From the NCBI RefSeq assembly GCF_020616515.1, contig NZ_CP085135.1, positions 6,371,001 to 6,435,000 on the forward strand: a DNA stretch of 64,000 nucleotides, written 5' to 3'. Below are positions 25,069 through 32,707 of the stretch, in pieces. The stretch comes from Mesorhizobium sp. PAMC28654. GTDB taxonomy: Bacteria; Pseudomonadota; Alphaproteobacteria; Rhizobiales; Rhizobiaceae. Each line of letters starts with the position of its first letter. The first letter of the stretch is position 1. A program made the translations under genes and the position numbers. The notes under the pieces are model-generated. The model was not told the origin of the DNA, made no database searches, and saw only the letters and a program-made list of their open reading frames with translations.

Positions 25069-25083
25069 TGATGACATAAGTCA
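25069..25083. promoter_or_regulatory. IRO-type box (RirA) in the divergent heme promoter
   Basis: TGA-N9-TCA exactly fits the iron-responsive operator described for RirA in rhizobia. It overlaps TTGACT, the likely -35 of the leftward receptor promoter, and ATGACA (25071-25076), the -35 of the rightward one (-10 TATAGG at 25094-25099), so one bound repressor would shut both. Confidence 0.65.
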
Positions 25084-25137
25084 ACTTTAAATTTATAGGC
25101 CAACCATCATTGAAATCAGCGGCATAGGAGCGAGAGC

Positions 25138-26091
25138 ATGATGAGCGGTGAGAACGGGTTCGGGCGGCCAGGCTGGTTCCGGCCTGGCAAACTGGCGGCG
25201 TTGATGCTGTTGTCGTTGTCGGTGCTTGCACCGTCTTGCGGCTTCAAGGCGCTGGCCGCCGAGACGGTTGTCGACGCGCTGGGGCGAACTGTCGCGCCCG
25301 GGCCGGCGACGAGAATCCTGACACTCGGCTCCGATGTCACCGAGATCGTCGACGCGCTGGGCGCCGGCGAGCGCATCGTCGGCGTCGATCGGGGCAGCAA
25401 GTATCCGGAGTCGGTGACGCGGAAGCCCAATGTCGGTTATCGGCGCCAGCTCTCCGTCGAGGGCCTGGCCGGCCTGCGCCCCGATCTCATCCTGGCGGCC
25501 GAGGACAGCGGTCCGCCCGAGGCGGTCGAGGTGCTGAAATCCCTGTCGATCCCAATCGTCTTCATTCCCGAGGACAACAGCCCGCATGGCATCAAGCGCA
25601 AGATCACGCTGATCGCGTCCACGCTTGGCGCGGAGGACAAGGGAAGGGAACTTGCCGGCGAGGTGCTCTCCTCCTTCCAGGCAGCCGCCGATCTGGCATC
25701 GAAGATCCCGCCGGAGCGACGCAAGAAGGTGGTGTTCTTCCACGGCCTGGTGCGGCTGAGCGCTGCCGGCGCCGGTACATCAGCCGATGCGATCATCCGC
25801 TATGCCGGCGGTATCAACCCGATGGCGGTCGTCGATGGCTACAAGGCGGCCTCGGAGGAGAAGCTGATCGAGATGGCGCCCGACGTCATCCTGATGATGA
25901 GCGACGGCAAGGGCGGCCCCACCGCCGATCAAGTGTTCGGCAACCGTGCCCTGTCGGCCACGCCGGCGGCGAAGACCAAGGCGCTGGTCGTGCTCGACGG
26001 CGCCTACATGATCGGCTTCGGCCCGCGCACCGCTGATGCGATCCGCGACTTGGCTCAGGCGTTGTATCCTGAGGCGAACAGCGTCGATTAG
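25138..26091 (+). CDS. hmuT: Hemin ABC transporter substrate-binding protein
   Basis: A 317-residue periplasmic protein. The N-terminal signal segment ends around ALAAE (about residue 41). The mature protein has the BtuF/FhuD-type fold: VVDALGRTV at the start, RILTLGSDVTEIVDALG, and GLRPDLILAAEDSGPPEAVE. This matches the HmuT class that delivers heme to HmuUV. No hmuU, hmuV or hmuS gene follows; the next gene is convergent. Divergent from the receptor across the iron box. Confidence 0.88.
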   Translation: MMSGENGFGRPGWFRPGKLAALMLLSLSVLAPSCGFKALAAETVVDALGRTVAPGPATRILTLGSDVTEIVDALGAGERIVGVDRGSKYPESVTRKPNVGYRRQLSVEGLAGLRPDLILAAEDSGPPEAVEVLKSLSIPIVFIPEDNSPHGIKRKITLIASTLGAEDKGRELAGEVLSSFQAAADLASKIPPERRKKVVFFHGLVRLSAAGAGTSADAIIRYAGGINPMAVVDGYKAASEEKLIEMAPDVILMMSDGKGGPTADQVFGNRALSATPAAKTKALVVLDGAYMIGFGPRTADAIRDLAQALYPEANSVD

Positions 26092-26124
26092 CGGCGCCTC
26101 GCGCCAACTCGCCGACCGATCAAG

Positions 26125-27612
26125 TCACGTGCTAGTGAGCCACGTCCCGCCGGTGAGCGCAGTGTAGAGCGCTTCGGCATCAGCGCCGAGCGGCCGATCC
26201 TCCTTCAACGGCTGGACCAGCGCGCGCACCGCGCCATGGACAGCGGCGGTGGCTGGCGCCAGCGTCAGCCCGTCGCGCAGATCGACAGCCTGGGAGGCGG
26301 CCATCAGTTCGAAGGCGATCAGCCGCCGCCACAGCACGATCATCTCAGCGCATTTCGAAACGGCGAGCGGCGTCTGTGTGGCATGGTCCTCGATGCCTTC
26401 CGAAACCGGAAGAAAATCGAGCATCACCGGATTGGCCTTGTGGCGGATGGCCCCGACAATGGCGGTCACCGTCTTCTGCAGCGGCACGAAACCGGCCGAT
26501 GCGCCGCCGACCGGCGACAGGTATTTGGGCAGGCCGTTGCGGCCCGAGCCTGTCAACTGGATGAAGCGGGCGGCGCAGGCGGCAGCGCTTTGCGCGATGG
26601 CCAGGCCGAGCGTCTCGAAGGCGAGCGCCAGCGAGGCGGTGTGGAAATTGCCGGTCGACATCACCACGCCGTCTTCGCCCAACACCAGCGGGTTGTCGGC
26701 GGCGCCGTTGAGTTCGATCTCGACGGCCTGCCGGGCCCGGTCGATCGCCTCGATCAGCGCGCCATGAATCGATGGCATGCAGCGGATCGACAGCGGGTCC
26801 TGCAAGGTGGTCGGCGCCAGTGGCTCTTCGCGCGCCAGCAGATCATGCAGCGCCTTGGCTGCTTCCTGCTGGCCGGCCGCCGGCCGCGCCATATGCAGGC
26901 GCGGATCGAGGATGGTGCGGTTGGCACTGAAGCCTTCCATGGTCAATGCGCCGGCCTGCTGTTGTTGGGCAAGGGCTGAGAGTGCGTCCATGATCGCCAG
27001 CGCGCCGCCTCCGGCGGAAACCGCCGAAGCGTTGATCAACGACAGTCCGTCCTTGGGCGCGAGGCTGATGGGGGCGAGGCGGGCCATCATCAGCGCCTTG
27101 GCCGCCGGCATGCGCCGGCCCTGATAGTCGGCTTCGCCTTCGCCGATCAGCATGCGTGCAATGGCTGTCATCATCACAAGGTCGCCGGCGCCGATCGAGC
27201 CGAGCGACGGCATCACCGGATGGACGCCGGCATTGAGTGCGTCCACGAGCGCCGAGTACACCTCTGGCGATAGTCCAGAGCCGCCGGCCGACAGCATGGC
27301 GATGCGGGCCAGCATGGTTGCGCGAACGGCGGCCTCGGGCAGGGCATCGCCGACCGCGCCGCTGCGTCCCTCCAGCAACTGGCGCTGGAAAGCTGACGCG
27401 TCGCCCTCGACCGAGGTGCCGAGATTGGCGCCGAGCCCGGTGTTGAGGCCATAGATCTGCTGGCCCGAAGCGGCGGCCTGGTCGAGCACTTTTCGCGCCT
27501 GTTCCAGCCTGCCAATTACATCGGGCCCTATCTCTACCTTGCGGCCACTACGGGCAACCGATGCGACATCGCCAACGCTGACGCCGGCCCCGGTGAGGAC
27601 GAGCGCGGTCAT
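26125..27612 (-). CDS. Histidine/aromatic ammonia-lyase homologue lacking the MIO serine
   Basis: A 495-residue HAL/PAL-superfamily protein. The fold markers are kept: IYGLNTGLGANL (catalytic Tyr), QDPLSIRCMPSIHGA, LNGAADNPLV, GNFHTASLALA, and SEGIEDHATQTPLA. But the loop that forms the 4-methylidene-imidazole-5-one cofactor, normally GSVGASGDL, reads GSIGAGDL: the Ala-Ser-Gly triad is missing its serine. Such a protein cannot build the usual cofactor. Homologues without MIO include, to my memory, ergothionase, which removes trimethylamine from ergothioneine. Alternatively it is a diverged enzyme of another substrate. Start ATG overlaps the stop of the ornithine-cyclodeaminase-like gene by ATGA. 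Confidence 0.8.
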   Translation of the reverse strand: MTALVLTGAGVSVGDVASVARSGRKVEIGPDVIGRLEQARKVLDQAAASGQQIYGLNTGLGANLGTSVEGDASAFQRQLLEGRSGAVGDALPEAAVRATMLARIAMLSAGGSGLSPEVYSALVDALNAGVHPVMPSLGSIGAGDLVMMTAIARMLIGEGEADYQGRRMPAAKALMMARLAPISLAPKDGLSLINASAVSAGGGALAIMDALSALAQQQQAGALTMEGFSANRTILDPRLHMARPAAGQQEAAKALHDLLAREEPLAPTTLQDPLSIRCMPSIHGALIEAIDRARQAVEIELNGAADNPLVLGEDGVVMSTGNFHTASLALAFETLGLAIAQSAAACAARFIQLTGSGRNGLPKYLSPVGGASAGFVPLQKTVTAIVGAIRHKANPVMLDFLPVSEGIEDHATQTPLAVSKCAEMIVLWRRLIAFELMAASQAVDLRDGLTLAPATAAVHGAVRALVQPLKEDRPLGADAEALYTALTGGTWLTST

Positions 27613-28610
27613 GCGAAGCGCAGCCTCTGGCCAATGCCCTGCGCCTGCGCCTTGGCCAGCATCGCCTTGCCCAGTGCGATGTCGGACAGCGACAGGCCGC
27701 GATGCCAGAACAGGATCGTCTCGCTGTCGTTCTCCCGGCCCGGCTTGAGGCCGGCGGCGATCTGGCCGAGTTCGGCATGCAGCGTCTTCTCGCTCAGCCT
27801 CCCGGTCTCGACATGGGCGCGCAACGAGCCGAACTTGCCGCCCTTGCACTGGCCCCAGTCGTCGACGACCATCTTCTGCATGATGTCGGTCAGCGACAGC
27901 TCCACCGCGCTCATCGTGCCATAGGGCACGACCAGCGCGCCGGGCTTGATCCATTCCGTCTTCAAGAGCGGCCGCGGCTCAGGCAGGCGCGAAGCTTCCA
28001 CGACGATGTCGGCACCCTTGACGCAGCTTTCCCAGTCGGTGACCGCTGTCACCGGCTTGCCGAGGTCGGCAGCCAGCTTCGCGGCAAAGCCATCGCGGCT
28101 TTCCGGGCGGCGCGAATGGACGCGGATTTCTTCGAAGTCGAAGAGGTGGTCGAGCAGCCGTACATTCCAATAGGCGGTGCCGCGCGCGCCGATATGAGCC
28201 AGCACCTTCGAATTCTTGCGCGCCAGATGTTTGGCGCCGATGGCGGTGACGGCGCCCGTGCGCATGTCGGTGATGACGGTGGCGTCAAGGATGGCGCGCG
28301 GCGTGCCGGTGCGCGGATCGAACAGGTTGAGGATGCCGAATTCCGACGGCAGGCCGTGCAAATAGTTGTCGACGTAATCGCCGACGATCTTGACGCCGGC
28401 CGTATCGAGCGGCGCCACATAACCGCGCAGCACATTGAAATGGCCATGAAAGGATGGATCGGGCTCCAGATGGACGCGGGGCTCGATCACTGTCTGGCCC
28501 TTGCCCTGCGCCACCAGTCCCGCCTCGACCGCGTCGATGATTTCGCCGTCGGTCATCGCCAGCGCCTCGATGTCGAGGGCGTTCAGATAGTCGATATAGA
28601 TGGGTTTCAT
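27609..28610 (-). CDS. Ornithine cyclodeaminase/mu-crystallin family protein
   Basis: A 333-residue NAD(P)-binding enzyme: the family start IYIDYLNALDIEALAMTD, the catalytic region GGYVAPLD-like (LRGYVAPLDTAGVKIVGDY), and a Rossmann segment LAHIGARGTAYW. Members are imine reductases, cyclodeaminases or alanine/lysine dehydrogenase-like. The gene is translationally coupled to the ammonia-lyase homologue, so the pair probably works on one amino-acid-like substrate. ATG at 28610 starts the conserved region; earlier codons are shadow. Confidence 0.85.
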   Translation of the reverse strand: MKPIYIDYLNALDIEALAMTDGEIIDAVEAGLVAQGKGQTVIEPRVHLEPDPSFHGHFNVLRGYVAPLDTAGVKIVGDYVDNYLHGLPSEFGILNLFDPRTGTPRAILDATVITDMRTGAVTAIGAKHLARKNSKVLAHIGARGTAYWNVRLLDHLFDFEEIRVHSRRPESRDGFAAKLAADLGKPVTAVTDWESCVKGADIVVEASRLPEPRPLLKTEWIKPGALVVPYGTMSAVELSLTDIMQKMVVDDWGQCKGGKFGSLRAHVETGRLSEKTLHAELGQIAAGLKPGRENDSETILFWHRGLSLSDIALGKAMLAKAQAQGIGQRLRFA

Positions 28611-28845
28611 GCGCAAGGGTCCTGCTCGGAAGAAGCGAAACGAAATCGCTGGTGTCATCAGCCGGCTCGGCGGCGAGGCTGCATTCATTGCACAACAGTG
28701 CGCGATGCAACAGGAAGGATGCGACACGAAAGTTTGTTGATCCGTTGTCTGGACGGCTCCTGTCGAATGCTGTTCAAACCGGTTCGTCGTCGCCCGCCGA
28801 CCATTCCGGCATTGGCGCCACGGAAGCCCTTGGACCATCCATCCC

Positions 28846-30282
28846 ATGAACGTCACGCCAAAAAAAGAAGCCTTTTCGAAGCCCGATGCGGCGAATGTGC
28901 GGCGGGTGGCGTTGATCGTCGCCATCGCCTTCTTCATGCAGTTCCTGGATTCGACGATCATATCCACCTCGCTGCCGCAGATGGGGCAGTCTTTCGGCGT
29001 GCCGGCGGTGGCGATGAGCATCGGCATCACCGTCTACATGCTGACCATGGCGGTGTTCGTGCCGCTGTCGGGCTGGCTCGCGGACCGCTACGGTGCGCGC
29101 AACATCTTCCTTGTGGCCATCGCCATGTTCACGCTGGCCTCGCTCGCCTGTGGCTTCTCGCAGAACCTGACGGAGTTCGTGGCCGCACGCGCGGTGCAGG
29201 GCCTGGGCAGTGCGCTGATGACGCCGGTCGGCCGCATCCTGGTGCTGCGCAATGCATCGAAATCCGAGCTGCTCAACGCCACCGCGCTGATCACCTGGCC
29301 GGCGCTGTTCGCGCCGGTGATCGGGCCGGTGCTGGGCGGCTTCATCACCACCTATCTGTCCTGGCACTGGAACTTCTTCATCAACATCCCGCTTGGGCTG
29401 GCCGGACTGGCGCTGGTCGCGCGCTTCATCCCCGGTGACCGCGAGGCCGACCCCAAGCCGCTCGACTGGCCAGGGTTCTTTCTCACGTCGCTGGGCCTCG
29501 CCCTGCTGCTCTACGGCCTCGAACGGATCGCGCATCCGGAGGACGGCATCCTGCCGACACTGCTGCTGATCGCCGGCGGTATCGTCATCGGCTGGCTGGC
29601 GGTACGCCATCTGGCTGTTGCCCGGCATCCGCTGCTCGACCTGTCACCGTTCAAGGTGCTGACCTTCGCCATCTCGACACTTGCCGCCGGCACCATCTTC
29701 CGGGTGGCGATCAACGCCACGCCGTTCCTGCTGCCGCTGCTGTTCCAGGTCGGATTTGGCCTGAGTCCTGTCGATGCCGGCATGATGATCCTGGCCTATT
29801 TCCTCGGCAATCTCGGCATGAAGGTGGTGACGACGCCGACGCTGCGGCGCTTCGGCTTTCGCTCGGTGATGGTCGTCAACGGCGTCATCGCTTCCGCGTC
29901 GATCATGGCCTGCGGTGCGGTCTCGCCGCAGACGCCGCAGCCGCTGGTGTTGGCGCTGCTGCTGATCGCCGGCCTGTCGCGTTCGATGCAGTTCACCGCG
30001 CTCAACACGCTGGCCTTCGCCGACATCGCCGCTGAGCAGCGCAGCTCGGCGGCGACACTGTCCTCGATGCTGCAGCAGGTGGCGATGCTGTTCGGCGTGG
30101 CGGTGGCGGCGGCGATCCTCAACCTGTCGCAGATAGCCAGGGCGCAGCCGGCGCTCGATCTCGTCGATTTCCGAATCGCCTTCCTGGTCATCGGCGCCAT
30201 CGGCCTGGTCACATCGTTCCGCTTTATGGTACTGCCACGGCACGCCGGGGCCGAGGTTTCCGGCCACAGCCCAAGGAATTGA
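28846..30282 (+). CDS. MFS transporter, DHA2 (EmrB/QacA) family
   Basis: A 478-residue membrane protein with about 14 hydrophobic segments. Marker motifs: FLDSTIISTSLPQMG at TM1 (the D/E-rich motif D of DHA2 pumps), GWLADRYGARN (motif A), and ITWPALFAPVIGPVLGG (motif C, antiporter signature). It is a likely drug or metabolite exporter driven by protons. It diverges from the ammonia-lyase/cyclodeaminase pair, which may reflect a shared regulator or export of their product. No regulator gene is adjacent. Confidence 0.9.
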   Translation: MNVTPKKEAFSKPDAANVRRVALIVAIAFFMQFLDSTIISTSLPQMGQSFGVPAVAMSIGITVYMLTMAVFVPLSGWLADRYGARNIFLVAIAMFTLASLACGFSQNLTEFVAARAVQGLGSALMTPVGRILVLRNASKSELLNATALITWPALFAPVIGPVLGGFITTYLSWHWNFFINIPLGLAGLALVARFIPGDREADPKPLDWPGFFLTSLGLALLLYGLERIAHPEDGILPTLLLIAGGIVIGWLAVRHLAVARHPLLDLSPFKVLTFAISTLAAGTIFRVAINATPFLLPLLFQVGFGLSPVDAGMMILAYFLGNLGMKVVTTPTLRRFGFRSVMVVNGVIASASIMACGAVSPQTPQPLVLALLLIAGLSRSMQFTALNTLAFADIAAEQRSSAATLSSMLQQVAMLFGVAVAAAILNLSQIARAQPALDLVDFRIAFLVIGAIGLVTSFRFMVLPRHAGAEVSGHSPRN

Positions 30283-30480
30283 AATCGGATTTCTGCTGAT
30301 AATGCGGAGACAAATCCCATTGCTTGCCCTGGCCATGGAGCGAAGCTTTCGCGAGGCGTGCGATCCGCGCAACCAATTGCCAAAAGTGCTGGATTTTCCG
30401 GGCATTGCGCCAGTTCCGGTAATCAATCCGGCCACCCCCGGAATATCGCCGCGCGCCGGGCCTGTTGAACGCGGATTCAT

Positions 30481-30535
30481 TTGACGAACCGGCGTTGCGC
30501 CGATTAGCTTTCATCCGGATGGCAGCGCTGCCATC
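30481..30535 (+). promoter_or_regulatory. Promoter with LacI-type operator before the ABC operon
   Basis: TTGACG (30481-30486), 17-base spacer, TTAGCT (30504-30509), then the perfect palindrome GATGGCAGCGCTGCCATC (30518-30535), which would lie at or just after the start of transcription. Its core ATGGCAGCGCTGCCAT differs by one symmetric pair from the site at 57029, next to a LacI-family gene. Confidence 0.6.
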
Positions 30536-30554
30536 GGGGTGAAAGACATCAGCA

Positions 30555-31541
30555 ATGAACATGAGCGGCTGGCCAAGTTTGAGGCGCCTGAACCAGGAAG
30601 GCATTGTCTTTGCCATCGCGGTGGTTCTGTTCGTTGCCGCGGCAATACGCTTGCCCGGCTTCATCGATCCCAACAACCTCGTCGCCATCGTGCGCTCGGT
30701 GTCGGTGCTGGGCATACTGGCGCTCGGCATGGCCGTCGTCATCATCGGCCGGGGTATCGACCTGTCGGCGGTGGCGATCATGGCGATGTCGGTCGCCTGG
30801 TACCTGCAGCTCCTGAATACCGGGACGCCTGATGGGCTGGCCTTCGCCTATGTGCTGGCCGGCGTTCTGGCCATCGGGCTGCTCAATGGCTTCCTCGTCG
30901 CCTATGCCGATGTGCCCGCGATCTTCGTGACACTGGCCACCGGTTCCTTCGTCTTCGGCTATGTGCGCTCGCAGCTGATCACGCAGGATGCGGTGCCGGT
31001 TCCCGAAGGGCATTGGGTCGAGCTTCTGGGCGGCCTGCGTTTCCTCGATATTCCCATCGAGGTCTTCGTCTTCGCGGGCTTGGCCTTCGTCTTCTTCCTG
31101 TTCCTGCGCTACACGAAATGGGGCCGCTACATCTATTTCGCCGGCGACAATCCGGTCGCGGCGCGCAACATCGGCATTCCCGTGCGACCGATGCTGGTGC
31201 TGCGCTATGTGGTGTCAGCCGTCGTCTCGCTGGTCGCCGGCCTGCTGACCGCCGCCAGCCTGCATTCGATCAACACGCGCGTCGTCAATTCCACGTTGCT
31301 CTACGACATCGTGCTGGTGGCGGTGATCGGCGGCATCGGGCTTTCCGGCGGGCGGGGAGGGGTGCGCAACGTGCTGGTGGGCGCGGCGCTGATCGGCATC
31401 CTGCTCAACGCCATGACCATCATCGACATTCCGCTGCTTTATCAAAACCTGATCAAGGCTGCGATCCTGCTCGGCGCCATCATCGTCGACGGCATCATCA
31501 ACCCGCGTGACGAGCAGACTGCCCAGCAGGGCGACATTTAG
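30555..31541 (+). CDS. Sugar-type ABC transporter permease, RbsC-like
   Basis: A 328-residue permease of the branched/RbsC class with about ten hydrophobic segments. Class motifs seen are GIDLSAVAIMAMS in the first third, YADVPAIFVTLATGSF, and GGIGLSGGRGGVRNV near the C-terminus. First gene of a plus-strand operon. It pairs with the second permease (32708) to form a heterodimeric channel. The ATG at 30555 or 30561 may be used. Confidence 0.9.
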   Translation: MNMSGWPSLRRLNQEGIVFAIAVVLFVAAAIRLPGFIDPNNLVAIVRSVSVLGILALGMAVVIIGRGIDLSAVAIMAMSVAWYLQLLNTGTPDGLAFAYVLAGVLAIGLLNGFLVAYADVPAIFVTLATGSFVFGYVRSQLITQDAVPVPEGHWVELLGGLRFLDIPIEVFVFAGLAFVFFLFLRYTKWGRYIYFAGDNPVAARNIGIPVRPMLVLRYVVSAVVSLVAGLLTAASLHSINTRVVNSTLLYDIVLVAVIGGIGLSGGRGGVRNVLVGAALIGILLNAMTIIDIPLLYQNLIKAAILLGAIIVDGIINPRDEQTAQQGDI

Positions 31542-31603
31542 GGGGTACCCGGTCCGTTCCATCCTGGGCGGCCGGCAATGAAAATCGAACCAGAGGATCC
31601 GAC

Positions 31604-32629
31604 ATGAAACTGATCAGGACATTGATGGCAGCGGCCACGGCGCTTGCCGTCACCGCCTTCGTGGCGCCAACCTTCGCCGCCGACGATCCGGGCCCGGCCG
31701 CCTACGCGCAGGCACTCAAGGGCAAGCGCGTCATGCTGGTGCCGCTGGCGATGGGCTTCGATCTCGCACAGGGCTGGTCGCATTATCTGAAGAAGGAAGT
31801 CGAGGGCTGGGGCGGCGTGTTCGAGACGCGCGACCCGAACTGGGTGGTCGATGCCGGCGCGCAGGCGATCACCGATGCCATCTCCTCGGACACCAGGCCG
31901 GACGTGCTGATCATCCACGCACCTGACCTCAACTCCTATTCCAAGCTGATGAAGAAGGCGCAGGCCGCCGGCACCTATGTCATGCTGGTCGACAATCCCG
32001 CCAACTTCCCCGCCGATGCCTTTGTCGGCAGCGACTGGGACCGGCTTGGCCAGCTCGAGGCCGAAGCGGCGATCAAGGGCTGCGGCCCGAATTCGTCGAA
32101 GAAGATCGGATTGGTGCAGGGTGACCAGGCGAACTCTTCCAGCCTCTACCAGTATGCCGGCATCATGAAGGTGCTGGACAAGAATCCCGACTTCAAGGTT
32201 GTCGCCAAGCCCGACTCCAATTGGGATGCAACGACGTCGCGCAACGTGACGACGACGATGCTGCAGCAGAACCCGGACATTTGCGCCATCATCGATTTCT
32301 GGGATGGTGATGCCACCGGCGCTTCCGCGGCGATCCGCGACGCCAAGCTCGACGGCAAGGTGTTTCTGGTCACCACCGGCGGCGGTGAAAAGGCTGCTGA
32401 TTGCGACAAGCTCGCTGACGGCACCTATGGCGCAGTTGTCATGACCGATCTTGCCCGCCAGTCGGGCGACATGAACGCCATCATCAAGTTCCTTCTGCAG
32501 AGCGGCCAGCCGGCCGGCACGTCTCACACCTACATCTACACGCTGGAGAAGGCGACGACGAAGGCCGACCTCAAGCCCGACAGCTGCTGGGACCTGAAGG
32601 CGCTGCAGGCCGAAGCGGCGGCGAAGTAA
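31604..32629 (+). CDS. Sugar ABC transporter substrate-binding protein
   Basis: A 341-residue periplasmic binding protein of the RbsB/LacI-like class. The signal peptide ends near TFAADD (about 27). The mature part shows MLVPLAMGFDLAQGWSHYLKKE, repeated hinge strands DVLIIHAPDLNSYSKLM, and a C-terminal cysteine pair CDK/CWD. It delivers the ligand to permeases 30555 and 32708. A small hairpin follows its stop. Confidence 0.9.
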   Translation: MKLIRTLMAAATALAVTAFVAPTFAADDPGPAAYAQALKGKRVMLVPLAMGFDLAQGWSHYLKKEVEGWGGVFETRDPNWVVDAGAQAITDAISSDTRPDVLIIHAPDLNSYSKLMKKAQAAGTYVMLVDNPANFPADAFVGSDWDRLGQLEAEAAIKGCGPNSSKKIGLVQGDQANSSSLYQYAGIMKVLDKNPDFKVVAKPDSNWDATTSRNVTTTMLQQNPDICAIIDFWDGDATGASAAIRDAKLDGKVFLVTTGGGEKAADCDKLADGTYGAVVMTDLARQSGDMNAIIKFLLQSGQPAGTSHTYIYTLEKATTKADLKPDSCWDLKALQAEAAAK

Positions 32630-32661
32630 ACCGCACGCCCCAGGACCGATATCAACGGGGT

Positions 32662-32678
32662 GGCCGGATTGTCCGGCC
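32662..32678 (+). terminator. Hairpin after the binding-protein gene
   Basis: GGCCGGA / TCCGGCC stem with a three-base loop and a following pyrimidine tract CCTCTTTCTCTT. A partial terminator or mRNA-end protecting hairpin in the operon. Confidence 0.5.
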
Positions 32679-32707
32679 GCCTCTTTCTCTTGAAATAGCA
32701 GCAGCCG

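Noticed and set aside
30302..30484. 60-codon ORF between MFS and ABC operon
   Set aside because: No ribosome site and poor codon use; the region is promoter.
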